A program made the translations under genes and the position numbers. From NCBI RefSeq assembly GCF_003597395.2, contig NC_133777.1:61246729-61310728 (forward strand): a stretch of 64,000 bases of DNA, given 5' to 3'. Below the pieces are notes generated by a model, which saw only the letters and a program-made list of their open reading frames with translations, had not been told where the DNA came from and searched no databases. Of the stretch, positions 48,432 to 60,806 are shown piece by piece; positions within the stretch are counted from its first letter, which is position 1; every line of letters begins with the position of its first letter. Source of the stretch: Chelonoidis abingdonii (taxonomy: Eukaryota > Chordata > Testudines > Testudinidae).

Positions 48432-48484
48432 CTGTAAATTGACCTAACATAGGTTAACTTAATTTTATGGTGTAGACGTGCTCT

Positions 48485-50549
48485 CACTTGTATACCTAAT
48501 GCACTCTTAACAATAATATATGCTTATCAATTCTATACCCCTATAATACTATCCTAGGTAGTCCCACACTTTTACCTACAACTTAAATCTATTCCTCACC
48601 CATTGATTACGTGTAGAATAACCACAACAGTACATAACTGAATCCAGTGATTATATAACACGATTAGCTACGTCCTGAATTTTCTCTAGGATGTATGAGA
48701 CCTCCCTAACTGATGCTAAATAAATAAACTGATACATCACTGTTGGATGTAGTGTTGTGGATAGATTAGAGAAAATGCGGCCAATATGATCATATTGGCA
48801 GCTAAACTGAGTGGATTAGTTTTTGGACTGAGGTATTGAAGTGCATTTACAATTACAGTCCAGCAAATAGTGGAATTTCTGTTTAGAAACTTTATTTGAA
48901 CTGGAAGCAAATTTAATTTGAATGTCTAACTTTTTTTCTGTTAACTTCTACAAACATTCTGGTATTTTGAGTTTTTTTCTAGGGCAGATACTTGCAACAA
49001 GGACCATTTTTACCTTCAATGTTTAAATATTTGCTGAATGCTCATTTTGATTGATTATATTAAGTTGCAAAATTTGGATTTGCATTTCATGCTAACTTCA
49101 ATTTAAGAATATTATAAAACTGATTAGATAATTCCCTTTGTATGACATAAGTCATCCAGTCAGGGAACATTATACCATATGACTTACATAACTAAGAGAG
49201 GTGGTCTGAAAACTGTCTTAATAAATACTGCCAGTGAAAAATAAGACATTTTTTCGGTGCAAAATATTGGTGGAAAATGTTCTATTTTCTTCTGCCTTTA
49301 GTAACTAAAGGTATACAATACAAATTGAGTATCCAATGGTAGAATTCACAATTCACAGTTGGAACAGTTTGCAGGTTAATTGTTTTCTGGGGAAAATCAT
49401 GAGCTATTCTGAGGGGGAAAAATAGGAAAGTTTTTTGCTGAATATATTATTTCCCCTGTTCTGATTATGGTTCACTCTATTTATGTGGTGCAGGATATTC
49501 AGTTCCTCTAGGTCTCTTGTGCCAGATTTGAGAAATGAGTTTACATTTAAAGCATCTCCAAATAACTGAAGATTTGCGGTGTGATAGAGACACTGTCCAG
49601 TTTACCATTGCAGATGGCTGTTTCTGTGCTGGGTCGCTGAGAGCTGTTGCCTCAAACTATGCCCCTTTCTAAAAGACTTTTGAGGAATAAATAACACAAT
49701 CTGAGTAAGATTAGAAGCAGTAGGGACAGAAATATTGTTCCTCTGAAAACAGCAATGCAGTAGCTCAAAGAAAGGGAATTTGAAGGTTGCTATGAGGAGT
49801 GTGCTGCATCTGAAAAACTAGAACATAAGGAATCCCACCTGCCCTGTGCGAGTATGCCATTGAAACAATGATAGTAGATAAGGGAAGCAGTCCACATGCA
49901 TTTAACGATTCAGAAGATATATTACCATCACTTTAAAAGGGTGGCAGACCCTGAGAACCCTGCATCACAAGAGCTGCAAAATTCTACTACCTCACTTGCG
50001 GCCACCATTTTCAGATTAACTCCTCAGCTGAAGCAAGTCCGTGTGGCAATTTCAAGTCTCTGTTCAGTGGCAAAGATGTATTTCATCATCACTATGATGA
50101 AATGTGTGTCTGCCATTTGAAAATGGTAAAGCCTCCTACAGATTTTGAATGATGAATCTGTCCCTTGTGAGATAGCTGGGATTTCTTAGTGTGCTCGCAG
50201 AATCCTGTGCTCCTCCCCTTACGTCCCAAAATGTTAAATATGACAGCCTTGTGTGGATTGCAAGGTGTGCGATGTGACTTCAGTTCAAGTTATTGGTATA
50301 GCCGTGTCCCTTATCTTAGTGATCGTTTTTCAAGAATTGGAACATGTTTGTGTTTCAAGTGAGCAAACGAAATGCTGTAGTGGAGTTATTAGACAGTAAC
50401 AGGACAGAGCTGGTAGCTTCTTTTCAACCTGTTCAATGTGCATCTGCACCTGGTACGTCTTTCAGTTATAGCCATTGAACTTTACTAAGCAAAACAAGCT
50501 GTTGTTAGTATTACTATTGCCCAGGCGCTGCACTGGCGGGTATGGACAA
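48485..50549. other. unassigned AT-rich DNA
   Basis: No gene or repeat is recognised. The 74-codon frame at 49896-50120 has no known domain. Confidence 0.45.
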
Positions 50550-51010
50550 GCGACCTGGATTCTACTCTGCCTCACGCCCCACTAACAAAATGATCAATTC
50601 AGCCATCTCTGATTGGAGAATCTCTGTATGTCCCTTAGGAACTGTTCCAAGCTCTAATACAAACTTGCTGATTTTGGGGCAAATCATTGAGGCTCACATT
50701 TTCAACAGTGGCCTCTAATTCTTGTTGTCAAACCTTGATTACCCTACAGCCCCTCCCCACCCTTTTTTAATTTTCTGATTTCGGGGGTGGTGAAAACGCT
50801 TACTACAATCACAATCAGCACCTGCAACCCCCATTGCTTCTACCTAAAAAGTAGGTTTTTAAAAAAGGATGTCCAAAAATTGAGGAAAGCTAAATAAGAC
50901 TGTCTTTGAAAATATATCCTTTAGCCTCCCAGTGTGTGTCTCCATCTGAAAATGCGGATACTAGTACTTACCAGTCTTGCCTGATAGTTGAGGCTGATTT
51001 GATTAGCTTA
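50550..51010 (+). repeat. probable MIR/CORE-SINE interrupted by a repeat
   Basis: The left part has 'gacctggattctactctgcc' and 'ttggggcaaatcattgagg'. The right part resumes with 'cctcccagtgtgtgtctccatctgaaaatg', 'cggatactagtacttaccag'. Between about 50690 and 50922 is foreign sequence with inverted-looking ends 'gctcacattttcaacagtgg' and 'ctttgaaaatatatcc'. Both halves are very diverged. Confidence 0.4.
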
Positions 51011-53363
51011 GACGTACTTGGATAGAAGATGTTTCAGGAATGCAAAGTATTCTTCAGCTGCTCCCAGATTGCCCCCACCCACTGCAAAACCCATGGGAGG
51101 GCGAGGAAAACTCCATGAAGATTTCCTCATGGAACTTCTTCTGTGTTGTTCAGTTCGGCGTGGGTGGTGGAGGCTGGGTTCCCTCCTCTTTCGCAGACTA
51201 CAACACAGGACCTGTCCCTAAATCCAAGAGATGTTTGGGGCTCCATGCAGAGGCTCTGAGCCTCTCTAACAATTCTGTGCCCTGACTCCTCTGTCCCTGG
51301 CTGTCCTAGTGACACCTCAAGGGGGGTTCAGCAGAAATGATGTGTGTCCCTCTCTTCCTTGCACTGGAAGTCCTTGTCTCTTTCCCAGAGCCCATCCCTA
51401 GACCGCAGAGTCCAGTAGAGATGAATGAGCCTCCTCATGATGGAGATTTTGGGGGAAGGAGGTGAGTACTGCAGGATGGTTATGATGCTGGAGGCAGAAA
51501 GAGCACTGGTAATTTTGGAGACCCACATGCAGTTTGTAATACTGGCAATTAGAAAAGTTCATCTTTGATTTGTTTCGGTGCTATGCAAAATGTATGCTCA
51601 CCTCAGGTGTTAAGAGATTCCCACTCCTCCATTGACCATTCCAGACTGCATCATGTAGCTCTGCTTAAGGGCTTAAATATTACAAAGAGTAAAGTAATGT
51701 TAGTAAAGTAACATTTTGGTAATATGAAAAGATTTCTTTTAGAAATTTTAGGATGCCCTGCAAGCAAGATCCAAGTAACTCCCATTGAAGTTGGTGCAGA
51801 ATCAGGATGCTGAAGTTCCCAGAAGTACTGCTTGGAGCCAGCACTGCTTTCTCTGATAAATGCAGTGACTCTAGGTTTTAAGTTTTACCTTTTAATGTAA
51901 CAAAATTCAAATAATTTGTAGAGCTTCAGACAGAGATTTAATTTCAAATGATTTTCTCTGTTTGCTGTAATGCTGTATTGATCCTGCAGGAAAGTACAGC
52001 TGTTGTTTAGCTGCCTCTGCTTGGCCAGCACAGATTTACAGTCTCTCCTACTTCTTCTCCCTCTTGTTCTCCCTAGTAGGTACACTTGGAAATCTTGGGT
52101 GATGGTGGAATAATGCTCCCTTTTAGGTCACCAATTCAAATCCAGCCCCAGAATTCTGGGCTGTTCTGGTAATCTGTATACAGAGGATCTTGTGTTCACA
52201 TCACAAAAATGACCATCCTTTTTTGGCAATGTCAGATATGCAGGTCAAGATGGAGGCAGCCTGTAGTGCATTGTTGGGAAATTTGCAATGCCATTTCCTT
52301 TCCTAGACCTATTCTGTAGATAGTTGGTCACCCAAATTCTTTGATTTATATGGAATTACACCATGGACAACTTGGCCTTCAGCCCCCCATGTGTCAGTCT
52401 GACACCTCTCACCAGCAGTAAATTCAAATGATATTTTAAAAAGTAATGGAATAGCCTTTTTTGTTGCTAGTTAAGTCACTAATCATTTCTGAATGCAAGG
52501 GATTGAGTTTAGGTGGCTAGAATAGTCTGAACAGCTTTGGCTTTCTGTGTGATGCCATGGAACGCATCTGTTAAAAGCAACAGCAACAACACCACCCCCA
52601 CCACACAGCAGCAAACAACCTGAAGGACTTTCCATTTCTAAAAGAAGGTCCACATGCAAAAGACTAAAAGAAACCTAAAACCAGCCTGGCCGTTATTCTG
52701 GTGCCGCGGCTGTTGTATCTGATCACCCTCTTACCCAGTTTGTTTGAAAGAAAAATGTGCTACTTTGCTTTTCCCTTTAAATTCAGCTCTTTTGTTGACC
52801 AATCTTTTATTTTTATAGCAGCTCTCCATGGCTTTATTGCCTGGAAAAACAGAGATTGTGGAATATTTCAAGAGTAGCTTAATACCAGCTGACCCTCTTA
52901 CATACAGTAGGAAGTTTACTTATATATAGTGTATCTTTCTATCTCATGAGATTACACAAGATACAATAACCACATTTTAAAGGGGACTGTAAGAGCAGTT
53001 GTCTAAAATCCAATGCTTAGTTATGAGCAATGATCATTATTCATGTCCTGTAGAACTCTGTACATGAGCTCACTGGAGTTTCACCATTGCTAAGAGATCA
53101 GAACCAGGTCCTTCACAATCTGAAGTACCTCAAGGATATCTTACCTTTTAAGATGCATGTACTGTAACAGGGTCATGTGGGCTATCAGAGCAAAGGACTG
53201 GGGAAAACAGGATCCTGTTACTGTGACTGGGACAAGTCACTTGTCTTCCTTGTGTGCTTAATGTAGCCCATTAAAGCTTGTGTTGCCCATAGAAACTGGA
53301 GCTGGGCAAACCGCACAGGATTAGAGCAATGAGTTTGTGAAGTCAGTGAGATTACTCTTGCAT
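51011..53363. other. unassigned DNA
   Basis: No gene or repeat is recognised. Small frames near 51018-51528 overlap on opposite strands and lack known domains. Confidence 0.45.
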
Positions 53364-53905
53364 AGGGCTGCACATTTGTCACAGCATTTTTTTGGGCGGG
53401 GAGAGGGGGGATTGCTCAAAAGTCACAAAGTTGTCACAGTAAATGTAATAAGTCACCAGTTTAGGGGCCAATGGTGTGTAAAGGCATGGGAACACTATTT
53501 ATAATGGGGGGGGGGTTCTGGGGGAGTTGGGTCCTGCCCTTGAAGGCCTGGGAGCAGGGGAGGGTAGCTGGAGAGCCTGCCCTGAACTCACCTCGCAGGC
53601 GTGGCAGCAGCTCCTGTCCCATGGGGCTGGGACTGGCACTAGGTTGCAATGCTATTCACTCAAAGCATCCCCTTCCCTCCCTGTTATGACGCAGCAGCAG
53701 CCAAGCCAAATCTGAGCAGCACTGTGACCCCATGCGCCAGGTTGCAAATGCCTGGAGTATGTAGCTGGGCCCAGAGCTGCAGGGAGAGTAGCTGCAGGAA
53801 CGGTCACTGTTGGGTGAGTTTATTAAAATCATGAACTCAAAAGGAAAGTCATGGACACACAGACAAAATCACAAATCCATATCAATTTTACCATTATGCA
53901 GCTCT
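53364..53905. mobile_element. probable non-autonomous DNA transposon
   Basis: The ends agggctgcacatttgtcaca and ttaccattatgcagctct are inverted at their tips, with 'gtcacaaagttgtcacagt' and 'aaagtcatggacacacag' as further subterminal counterparts. The middle is G-rich (53500-53640). Palindromic gcat sequence at the flanks obscures the target duplication. The class is probably hAT-like by analogy. Confidence 0.5.
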
Positions 53906-56900
53906 ATGCATATGAGCAGGGGCATCTGCCAGGGTTTCACATAGTGAGGGGCTCCTTTAGGGATGGAGGGAAGCTAACTGTTTTGAGCATGCTCACAGTC
54001 AGCTAATCATTCCACACTAAGAGGAGAAAGGAGCGTTGAGCCTCATGCTGCAGGCTCTATTGAGCATGTAAGGAAGGGTGTCCAGGTCCCCTTGTAGTTG
54101 GTGTTTTCAAGGAGTCTTCCTGGGGGCCTATGCTGAAGGAGGTGGCCATATTACAGGGTTTTTCTCCAGGCCTGTCCTACCAATGAAGCTGATGGTGCAC
54201 CACTGGAGAGTGGGCTTCACTGGGGATCCCTTCCTTCATAAGTGATGGTACCCTAGTTTGAGGGAGGTTTGCCATCTTACGTACATGGAAAGCCCTAATT
54301 GTGTGGGTCTGTGGGGAGCTGCTAATGTGCTGGCACCAGTTCTGCTGATGGAGTAAATTGATACTATGCTAGGTCTTAGGGAAAAAAAAGATGAAATGCT
54401 GGACCTCTCTGGAAAACATCTCCTATATGAGCTAAGTTTTGCTGGGAAAAGCACCAAAGCATACATATCACCCTTGCTGGCACAGTAACTGCTTTCCAAG
54501 TCAGTTTTGCAAAGCAGACTCTAGTATCCTTACAGCTACAAATGAGCAGAACATTAAACATGATGTAATCCCTCATGTCATCTTATCGTATCTTAATTGT
54601 CAATAAGATTATATTGAACAGAAAACAGTTTGCATGTCTGATTGTCTGAGTGGGTATTAGTTATTTTGGTTTTTCTGGCACATATTCAGGGCCCTAGATA
54701 CCTAAAAACACTAAATAATGTATAGGAAAAATATTTTAAAAAATCAGCTCATTACTTTGATTTTCCAAATATTCTCTTGCAAACTTCCTGGTAATAGATT
54801 CTTCCACAAATATAAAGAAATAGGTTGTCTGTACCCCTCCATACCATAACCCTGCCTCTTAGATACTCCTTCATTCTCCAGCACCTCTAGCTATAAACCC
54901 ACAATTTTCAGATGCAGAGAAGTTAACAGATCTTGGCTTTGTTGGCCCTAGAGTTGATGCAAGTTTCCAGAGTTGAATACCTCTTACAAGAAAGCATCCT
55001 GCCAGCAACTACCTTTCATTTAAATCAAGTGTGCTCCAGTTCAAACAACTCCACTGATTCCAACTTTGATATCTCACAAAGAGGCAGCTCCTTAGGTAAC
55101 AAGCTCTCAAACCTCTTAGTGCTTTGTAGGTATTTTTATGTATGTAGATAATGTGTATAAAGTCTACCACTGCTCATCCCCTTAAGATTTATTTTTCTGT
55201 GCCTGTTTTTGAGAGTGTAACATTCCAGGGCAGGGACTATCTTGATATATGTCTTGTATTGTGCTGAATGAAAAACTGGAGATGGACATGAAGGCAAAAA
55301 ATTTTTCTGAACTTCACCAGAGTTCTGATAACTGTCTATTTATGGATGATAGTTGTGCGTGTTTTTCTTGTATAAATGTCATTATGTATTTCCTACTGTT
55401 ACACTGGGCATCTGTTACAGGAAATATTGTTTGTGTGTGTGTTCATGTCTACGAGAAAAATATTCGGGTGTGGTTTAGAAATGATATCATGTGCAGTCCC
55501 AGTTGTGAATAAGTGTCCCAAGGTCATTGTGGAGATACTTAGAAAAACAGAGCATTTGGCTGCATTTTATAAGAAGAGGAGTTGTTCTTCCCTTAAATAG
55601 TTTCGCTCATAAATATGATTCCCTTTTTTAATAACCCATGGGCCTCTGTGGAGAGGAATGACAGCAGCGTGATTGCTTTGCAAGAATGTTACTAGGGTGA
55701 AGGATATGGCTTAGTATAATGACGCAGTCAAATATCCTTCATGCAACCCAGCAAGAGCAGATCCAATCTTCTGATTTTTCTCATTGTAGAATCTTCACAC
55801 TCTGTGTTTAACAAATGAGAGGAGGGAAAGATAACCTCATTTTTTTCTCACAGCCTGACTTGGGTTTGGTTTGCATAAGTATTAGTCTCCAATGTCAGAA
55901 GTTTTAATCAAAGGTAGGGACCAATTTAAGAGATTAGCTTCAGGTGTGTGCAAAACTCCAGTTACTATTGGTCAAGCTATAGAAAACACACTAAAAGCTG
56001 GGAAGAAGGTGTGAAATCCTGGCTTTATTGAAGTCAAGAGCTAAACTTTCATTGATTTAAATGGAGCCAGGATTTCATCCACTGTGTATGTTTGTCCAAA
56101 TATGGTTTTGGGAATTGTGGAGTGAGGGAAAGGGGCAAATTAGCCCCAATTGTGTATTGTTCAAATAGCTACTATGACCATCTTGAAATGAGGTTTAATT
56201 TTTTATAGCTGTTGTAGATTTCTGTACCTTCTATTCTATTTAGCTTTTTTTGAGTTGTTGAAGTTTCTGCATAAATAGCAGTCATTGAATATCCTACAAG
56301 CCAGTGAGAAATGAGTGCATTTTCGCATTGTAATTGGATTTTATTAGTTTATGTTACAGTCCTGGTGCTATTGGGGCTGTAATAAAATATGCAGCAATGA
56401 AGGGTTAGTCAGTGAAATTTCTGAAACATGCCCCAGTGCTTTAGGAATATGCACACTGAGTAGTAATCACCTGGCATTTGTGGTGCTGCTAAAGTGAATT
56501 AGCAATACATTGTGAATGTCAGACTATTGCACTGTGTTTTAATTTTATTTTCTTCAAATTGTCAATTGAACAAGTAATGCAAATCTGTTGAAGAAATTTG
56601 GGGCAGTACCTCTATTAAAAAGGCTATGCTCTAACTTTTTTTAAATTTGGTATTTTCCAGGTGACTATAACATTAAGAAAAAATGAGAGATATTTAGAAA
56701 CATGAACATGTAATCAAGACAAAATAATTTCCCCAACTCCAGGTTGTATCTATACACTAACTCATCCTTTTTCTTAACTGATTGTCAATTCTTATTTCCT
56801 TAGTTTTAGGGATTAATTTGTATAATCCCTTGTAATTTCACAACCCTAAAAACATCTTTTATGATCATTTCATGCATAGTCATGATAAGGAAGGTCTATG

Positions 56901-57409
56901 TATTATAAAAATCTCACGATGATTCTTAATTAAATGTACATATGTGATACACCTCAGTAAATATACTTACCATACATTTGAAATATATTTTTCTCCACTG
57001 AGTCCCATTTTTGTGCTAATAACTGTATAACAGTGCTAAAAAAGAGAAAAGACTTGAGTTAAACTGCTTCTTTTGCTGGCAGTTTATAGTAGACTCTTAT
57101 CTTATGTGGACCAGTCACTAGAGGGGGGACCACCCTAGTGTGGATTATTCCTTCCACTTGCCTGTCATCTTTTCCCTGCTGCCATTGTTGTACAGGTATT
57201 ACTAACTCCTTCCCTCCCTCCCAGTCCCAAATCTTATTCATGAAAACCTCAGGGCAATGAGAATCTTTTGTAAGGCATCTTTACCCAGCTTTTGTCTGGA
57301 ATAAACCTCTTGAATAATCAGGTCAGAGGACAAATTCGCATAGGCATTTAGAACGTAGAGAAAAGAAAATCCATGGGTTTTAGTAATAGTTAATGTATCA
57401 TCCCTTTCA
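53906..57409. other. unassigned AT-rich DNA with one old palindrome
   Basis: Apart from the palindromic repeat at 56009-56081, I see no gene or transposon over 3.5 kb. This is one of the longest transposon-poor stretches in the window. Confidence 0.45.
56009..56081. repeat. old palindromic interspersed repeat
   Basis: 'gtgtgaaatcctggctttat' and 'ggagccaggatttcatcc' are inverted ends around 'tcaagagctaaactttcatt'. It is the same family as 43271-43341. Confidence 0.6.
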
Positions 57410-57560
57410 TCAGAGGGTCTGAAAGCCCCTTACTAAGGCTAATTAGGTATTATCTCCATTTTGCAGAGGAGGAAACCTGAGAGGTTTAGTGACTTGCTGT
57501 GAGTTAGACAGCAAGTTGGTAGCAACCCTGGGAGTCCTGACTGTCAATCTGTTGCTCTAA
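57410..57560 (-). repeat. MIR/CORE-SINE, minus strand
   Basis: Plus-strand blocks 'tattatctccattttgcaga', 'ggtttagtgacttgctgtg', 'agacagcaagttggtagcaa' and 'ctgggagtcctgactgtcaa' are the reversed MIR order. Confidence 0.65.
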
Positions 57561-58010
57561 GCATTATAAGCATGGTATCCTTCAAAAGTTGGAGGGCTTT
57601 TTTTGCTTTGCTTTGGTTTTCTGCATAATGTGTGCAGATTTTTCACGTCAAAGAGAGTCTAAAAATGGCATTTGAGGCCCATATCTATGGTCTTAATGAC
57701 TTCCAGGCAAATTTGCTCATTTCACAAATAAAGACATTTGTTTTCCAAATTGGCAGTCCAGCAAAATCAACCCAAGACCTGAAAATTCAGCTGTGTTTGT
57801 TTTCCTGGCTCATGCCTCATCACCATTACTAAAGATTCTGCAGGCCTAATTGTGCTGCCACACTTCTTCAACCTCATTGTCTTCATACAACGGCCTCATC
57901 TTCAGCTGTGTAACCTCATTGCCTCCTATTTGCCTTTAAAGCTTTAAACAATGTTGGAAATAGAACTTAGTGAATATTTCTGTTGCTACACAAACTGGGA
58001 TAGAATCCAG
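57561..58010. other. unassigned DNA
   Basis: No gene or repeat is recognised. Confidence 0.4.
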
Positions 58011-58266
58011 CTCACGCTCTACATGGTGGGACAATGTGCTTTACATAGGTGTGATTTTTAAAATGCACTAGCTTGGTGTACATTAACTTAGTCTGTGTAG
58101 CACCAAGCTGGTGTGCACTAAAGATTCCCTATTGTGCTTTAATGTAGTACTGTTTCAAACAGCGCTTTGTTAAAGCACACTAGCAGGGTCTACGTGAACC
58201 AATTAGTGCACAGCATGTTAGTGCACTTTAGCAATCTCATCCCTGTAGAATGAGGTAGACAAACCC
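58011..58266. mobile_element. small Harbinger-like MITE abutting the full Harbinger
   Basis: The right end gaggtagacaaaccc ends directly at the TTA that starts the next element. The left end ctcacgctctacatgg is a diverged inverted counterpart. The interior has 'gtgcactaaagattccctat' and 'gttaaagcacactagcaggg', resembling a turtle repeat family seen with such ends. Confidence 0.5.
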
Positions 58267-58629
58267 TTAGCTCTGGTCTACGCTACAGGGTTAGGTCGAA
58301 TTTAGCTGTGTTAGTCAATTTTATAACGAATGTGTCTACACAAGCAACCCCGTTCCGTTGACCTAAAGGGCTCTTAAAATTTATTTCTGTACTCCTCCCT
58401 AGTGAGGGGAATAGCGCTAAAAATGACCTTGCTGGGTCAATTTTGGGGTAGTGCGGACGCAAATAGATGTTATTGGCCTCTGGGAGCTATCCCAGAGTGC
58501 TCCAATGTGACTGCTCTGGACAGCACTTTCAAATCCGATGCACTAGCCAGGTACACAGGAAAAGCCCTGGGAACTTTTGAATTTCATTTCCTGTTTGGTC
58601 AGCGTGGCGAGCTCAGCAGCACAGGTGAC

Positions 58630-60499
58630 CATGCAGTCCCCCCAGAATCGCAAACCAGCTCCAGCATGGAGCAAACGGGAGACACTGGGTCTGATTGCTG
58701 TATGGGGAGAAGAATCTATGCAGGCAGAACTCCAATCAAAAAGAAGAAATGCTAATATATATGCCAAAATTGCACAGGGCATGATGGACAGAGGCTACAA
58801 CAGGGACACACAGCGGTGCTGCATGAAAGTCAAGGAGCTCAGGCAAGTCTACCAAAAGACAAAGGAGGCAAACAGTCATTCTGGGTCAGAGCCGCATACA
58901 TGCCGCTTCTATGGTCAGCTTCATGGCATTCTAGGAGAGGGACCCTACCTCTACCCCCACCACTGTCCCTGGACACCTGCAAGGGGGGAGTCTTATGCAA
59001 CACGGAGGAGGATTTTATGCACGAGGAGGAAGAGGAGAATTCGTTCTCCTCAGCAGCCAGGAGCTTTCTGTCATCCTGGAGCCAATACCCTCCCAAGGCA
59101 GGATCCCCCACCCTGAATGCGGAGAAGCCCCCTCTAGTGAGTGCACATTTGTGACTACAGTACAGGGTTTAAAAGCACTAGTGTTTAATGTTTGATTTTC
59201 CCTGAAGACTTGGGATGCATTCGTGGCCAGTACAGCTAGTGGAAAAGTCTGTTATCGTGTCTGGGAATGGAGAGGGAATCCTCCAGGGACATCTCCGTGA
59301 AGCTCTCCTGGAGGTACTCTGAAAGCCTTTGCAGAAGGTTTCTGGGGAGGGCTGCCTTATTTCATCATCCTCGGTAGGACACTTTACCATGCCAAGCCAG
59401 TAGCAAGTTGTCTGGAATCATTGCAGCACAAAGCATGGCAGCGAATGGTCCTGGGATTTAGTCGCATTCAAGCAATATTCAGTCTATATCTTTCTGTGTT
59501 AGCCTCAGGAAAGTGATATCATTCATGGTAACCTGGATGAAATAAGGGAATTTTTGTAAGGGAACAGTAAAAGGACCCCGTTCATGCTGGCCTGTTTGCG
59601 CTTGGCTGAAAGGGATCATCTCTGAGAATAGCCATGTGGTGGAGGGGGAGGGGTGAAGGGATTATCCCAAATAGCCACGTGGAGGGGTAGGGAGAAGTGT
59701 GTGCTGCACATCCACCTGAAAACCACAGCTCTACTTTTAAATGGCAAACCCAACCAGCATTGCTTGCTATGGAAAAGGAGGGCACTGCAGTTTGAAAACA
59801 TTCCCACATGTTATCAAGGCATTAGAAGCCAAATCCGCGTACCCTTTGGCTTACCATGGCTGCCTGGAAACCGAATTCTGTTGCCCAGATGCGTGTGATG
59901 TCACCATACCGGCAGGCGCTCAATATGAAAGGCAAAATGCGACCTTGTACCTAAAGCACATGTGAATTGCTTGATTCACTGTGAAAGAGTCTCCCTTTTG
60001 TTCTCAGAAATGTATCATGTTAAATTTTACTCTCCCTTTTTATCCTCCTGCATGTGCAAATGTTTCTGTGCTCCCCCTATCATCTCCGTCCCTGAGGTTA
60101 TCACAGATTAGAAGGTAAAAAAAATGCAATCGCGATGACATGTTTTCCGAACTCATGCAATCCTCCTGCACTGATAGGGCACAGCTGAATGCACGGAGGC
60201 ATTCAGTGGCAGAGGCCAGGAAAGCATTAAGTGAGTGTGATAAGAAGAGTCAGGATGCAATACTGAGGCTAATGGGGGAGCAAATGGACATGCTCAGGCA
60301 TCTGGTGGAGCTGCAGAAAAGCCAACAAGAGCACAGACTGCCACTGCATCTACTGTACAACTGCCTGCCCTCCTCCCCAAGTTCCATATCCTCCTCACTC
60401 AGATGCCCAAGAACGCGGGGGGAGAGACTCCAGGCACCCAGCCACTCCACTCCAGAGGATGACCCAAGCAACAGAAGGCTGTCATTCAAACAGTTTTGA
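58630..60499 (+). pseudogene. Harbinger Myb/SANT-like DNA-binding protein, degenerate, two exons
   Basis: In active Harbingers this partner protein binds DNA and helps bring the nuclease to the transposon ends. From the ATG at 58630 the frame encodes a Myb/SANT-like trihelix: WSKRETLGLIAVWGEE, NANIYAKIAQGMMDRGYNR, and CCMKVKELRQVYQKTKE, ending in CRFYGQLHGILG. After about 58940 the acidic linker continues in a second frame (TEEDFMHEEEEE) and then a third, so there are at least two frameshifts. A GTGAGT donor at 59137 and an AG acceptor ending at 60106 suggest one intron of about 970 bp. Exon 2 carries the C-terminal part from MFSELMQSS (60140) through HRLPLHLLYN to RRLSFKQF, stop at 60497-60499. 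An in-frame TAA at 60116-60118, next to an A run, precedes it. Confidence 0.82.
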
Positions 60500-60806
60500 T
60501 TTGTAGTGTGGCTACAATAACCAATGTGGCCCTGTCCTTCCCTCCTCTCCCACCCCACCTGGGATAACTTATCAGTTATCTCCCTTTATTTTAATTAATA
60601 AAGAAAGAATGCATGGTTTCAAAACAATAGTGACATTATTTCCTTTTCCAGCTGTGATCAAAGGTGGGAGGGTGGTTGGCTTACAGGGAGTTAAAATCAA
60701 CAAAGGGGGCAGGTTTGCATCAAGGGGAAACATACACAACTGTCACAGTGTAGCCTGGCCAGTCATGAAACTGGTTTTCAAACTCTCTGATGTGCAGCAT
60801 ACCTAC

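Larger units (their letters stand above)
47642..48484. mobile_element. non-autonomous PIF/Harbinger element
   Basis: The left end follows TTA and reads ggtctacactacagcattag; the right end reads tatggtgtagacgtgctct. The inverted gtctacac/gtgtagac core is shared with the complete Harbinger at 58270-62104. The interior is GC-rich and non-coding, and it contains a 41-bp hairpin (47853-47893) and a perfect 24-bp palindrome (48408-48431). The right boundary and target duplication are not clean. Confidence 0.65.

Noticed and set aside
58577..59195. A host Myb/SANT-domain gene
   Set aside because: The domain is real, but it sits inside Harbinger inverted repeats with the matching nuclease on the opposite strand and is frameshifted, so it is the transposon's partner protein and not a domesticated gene.
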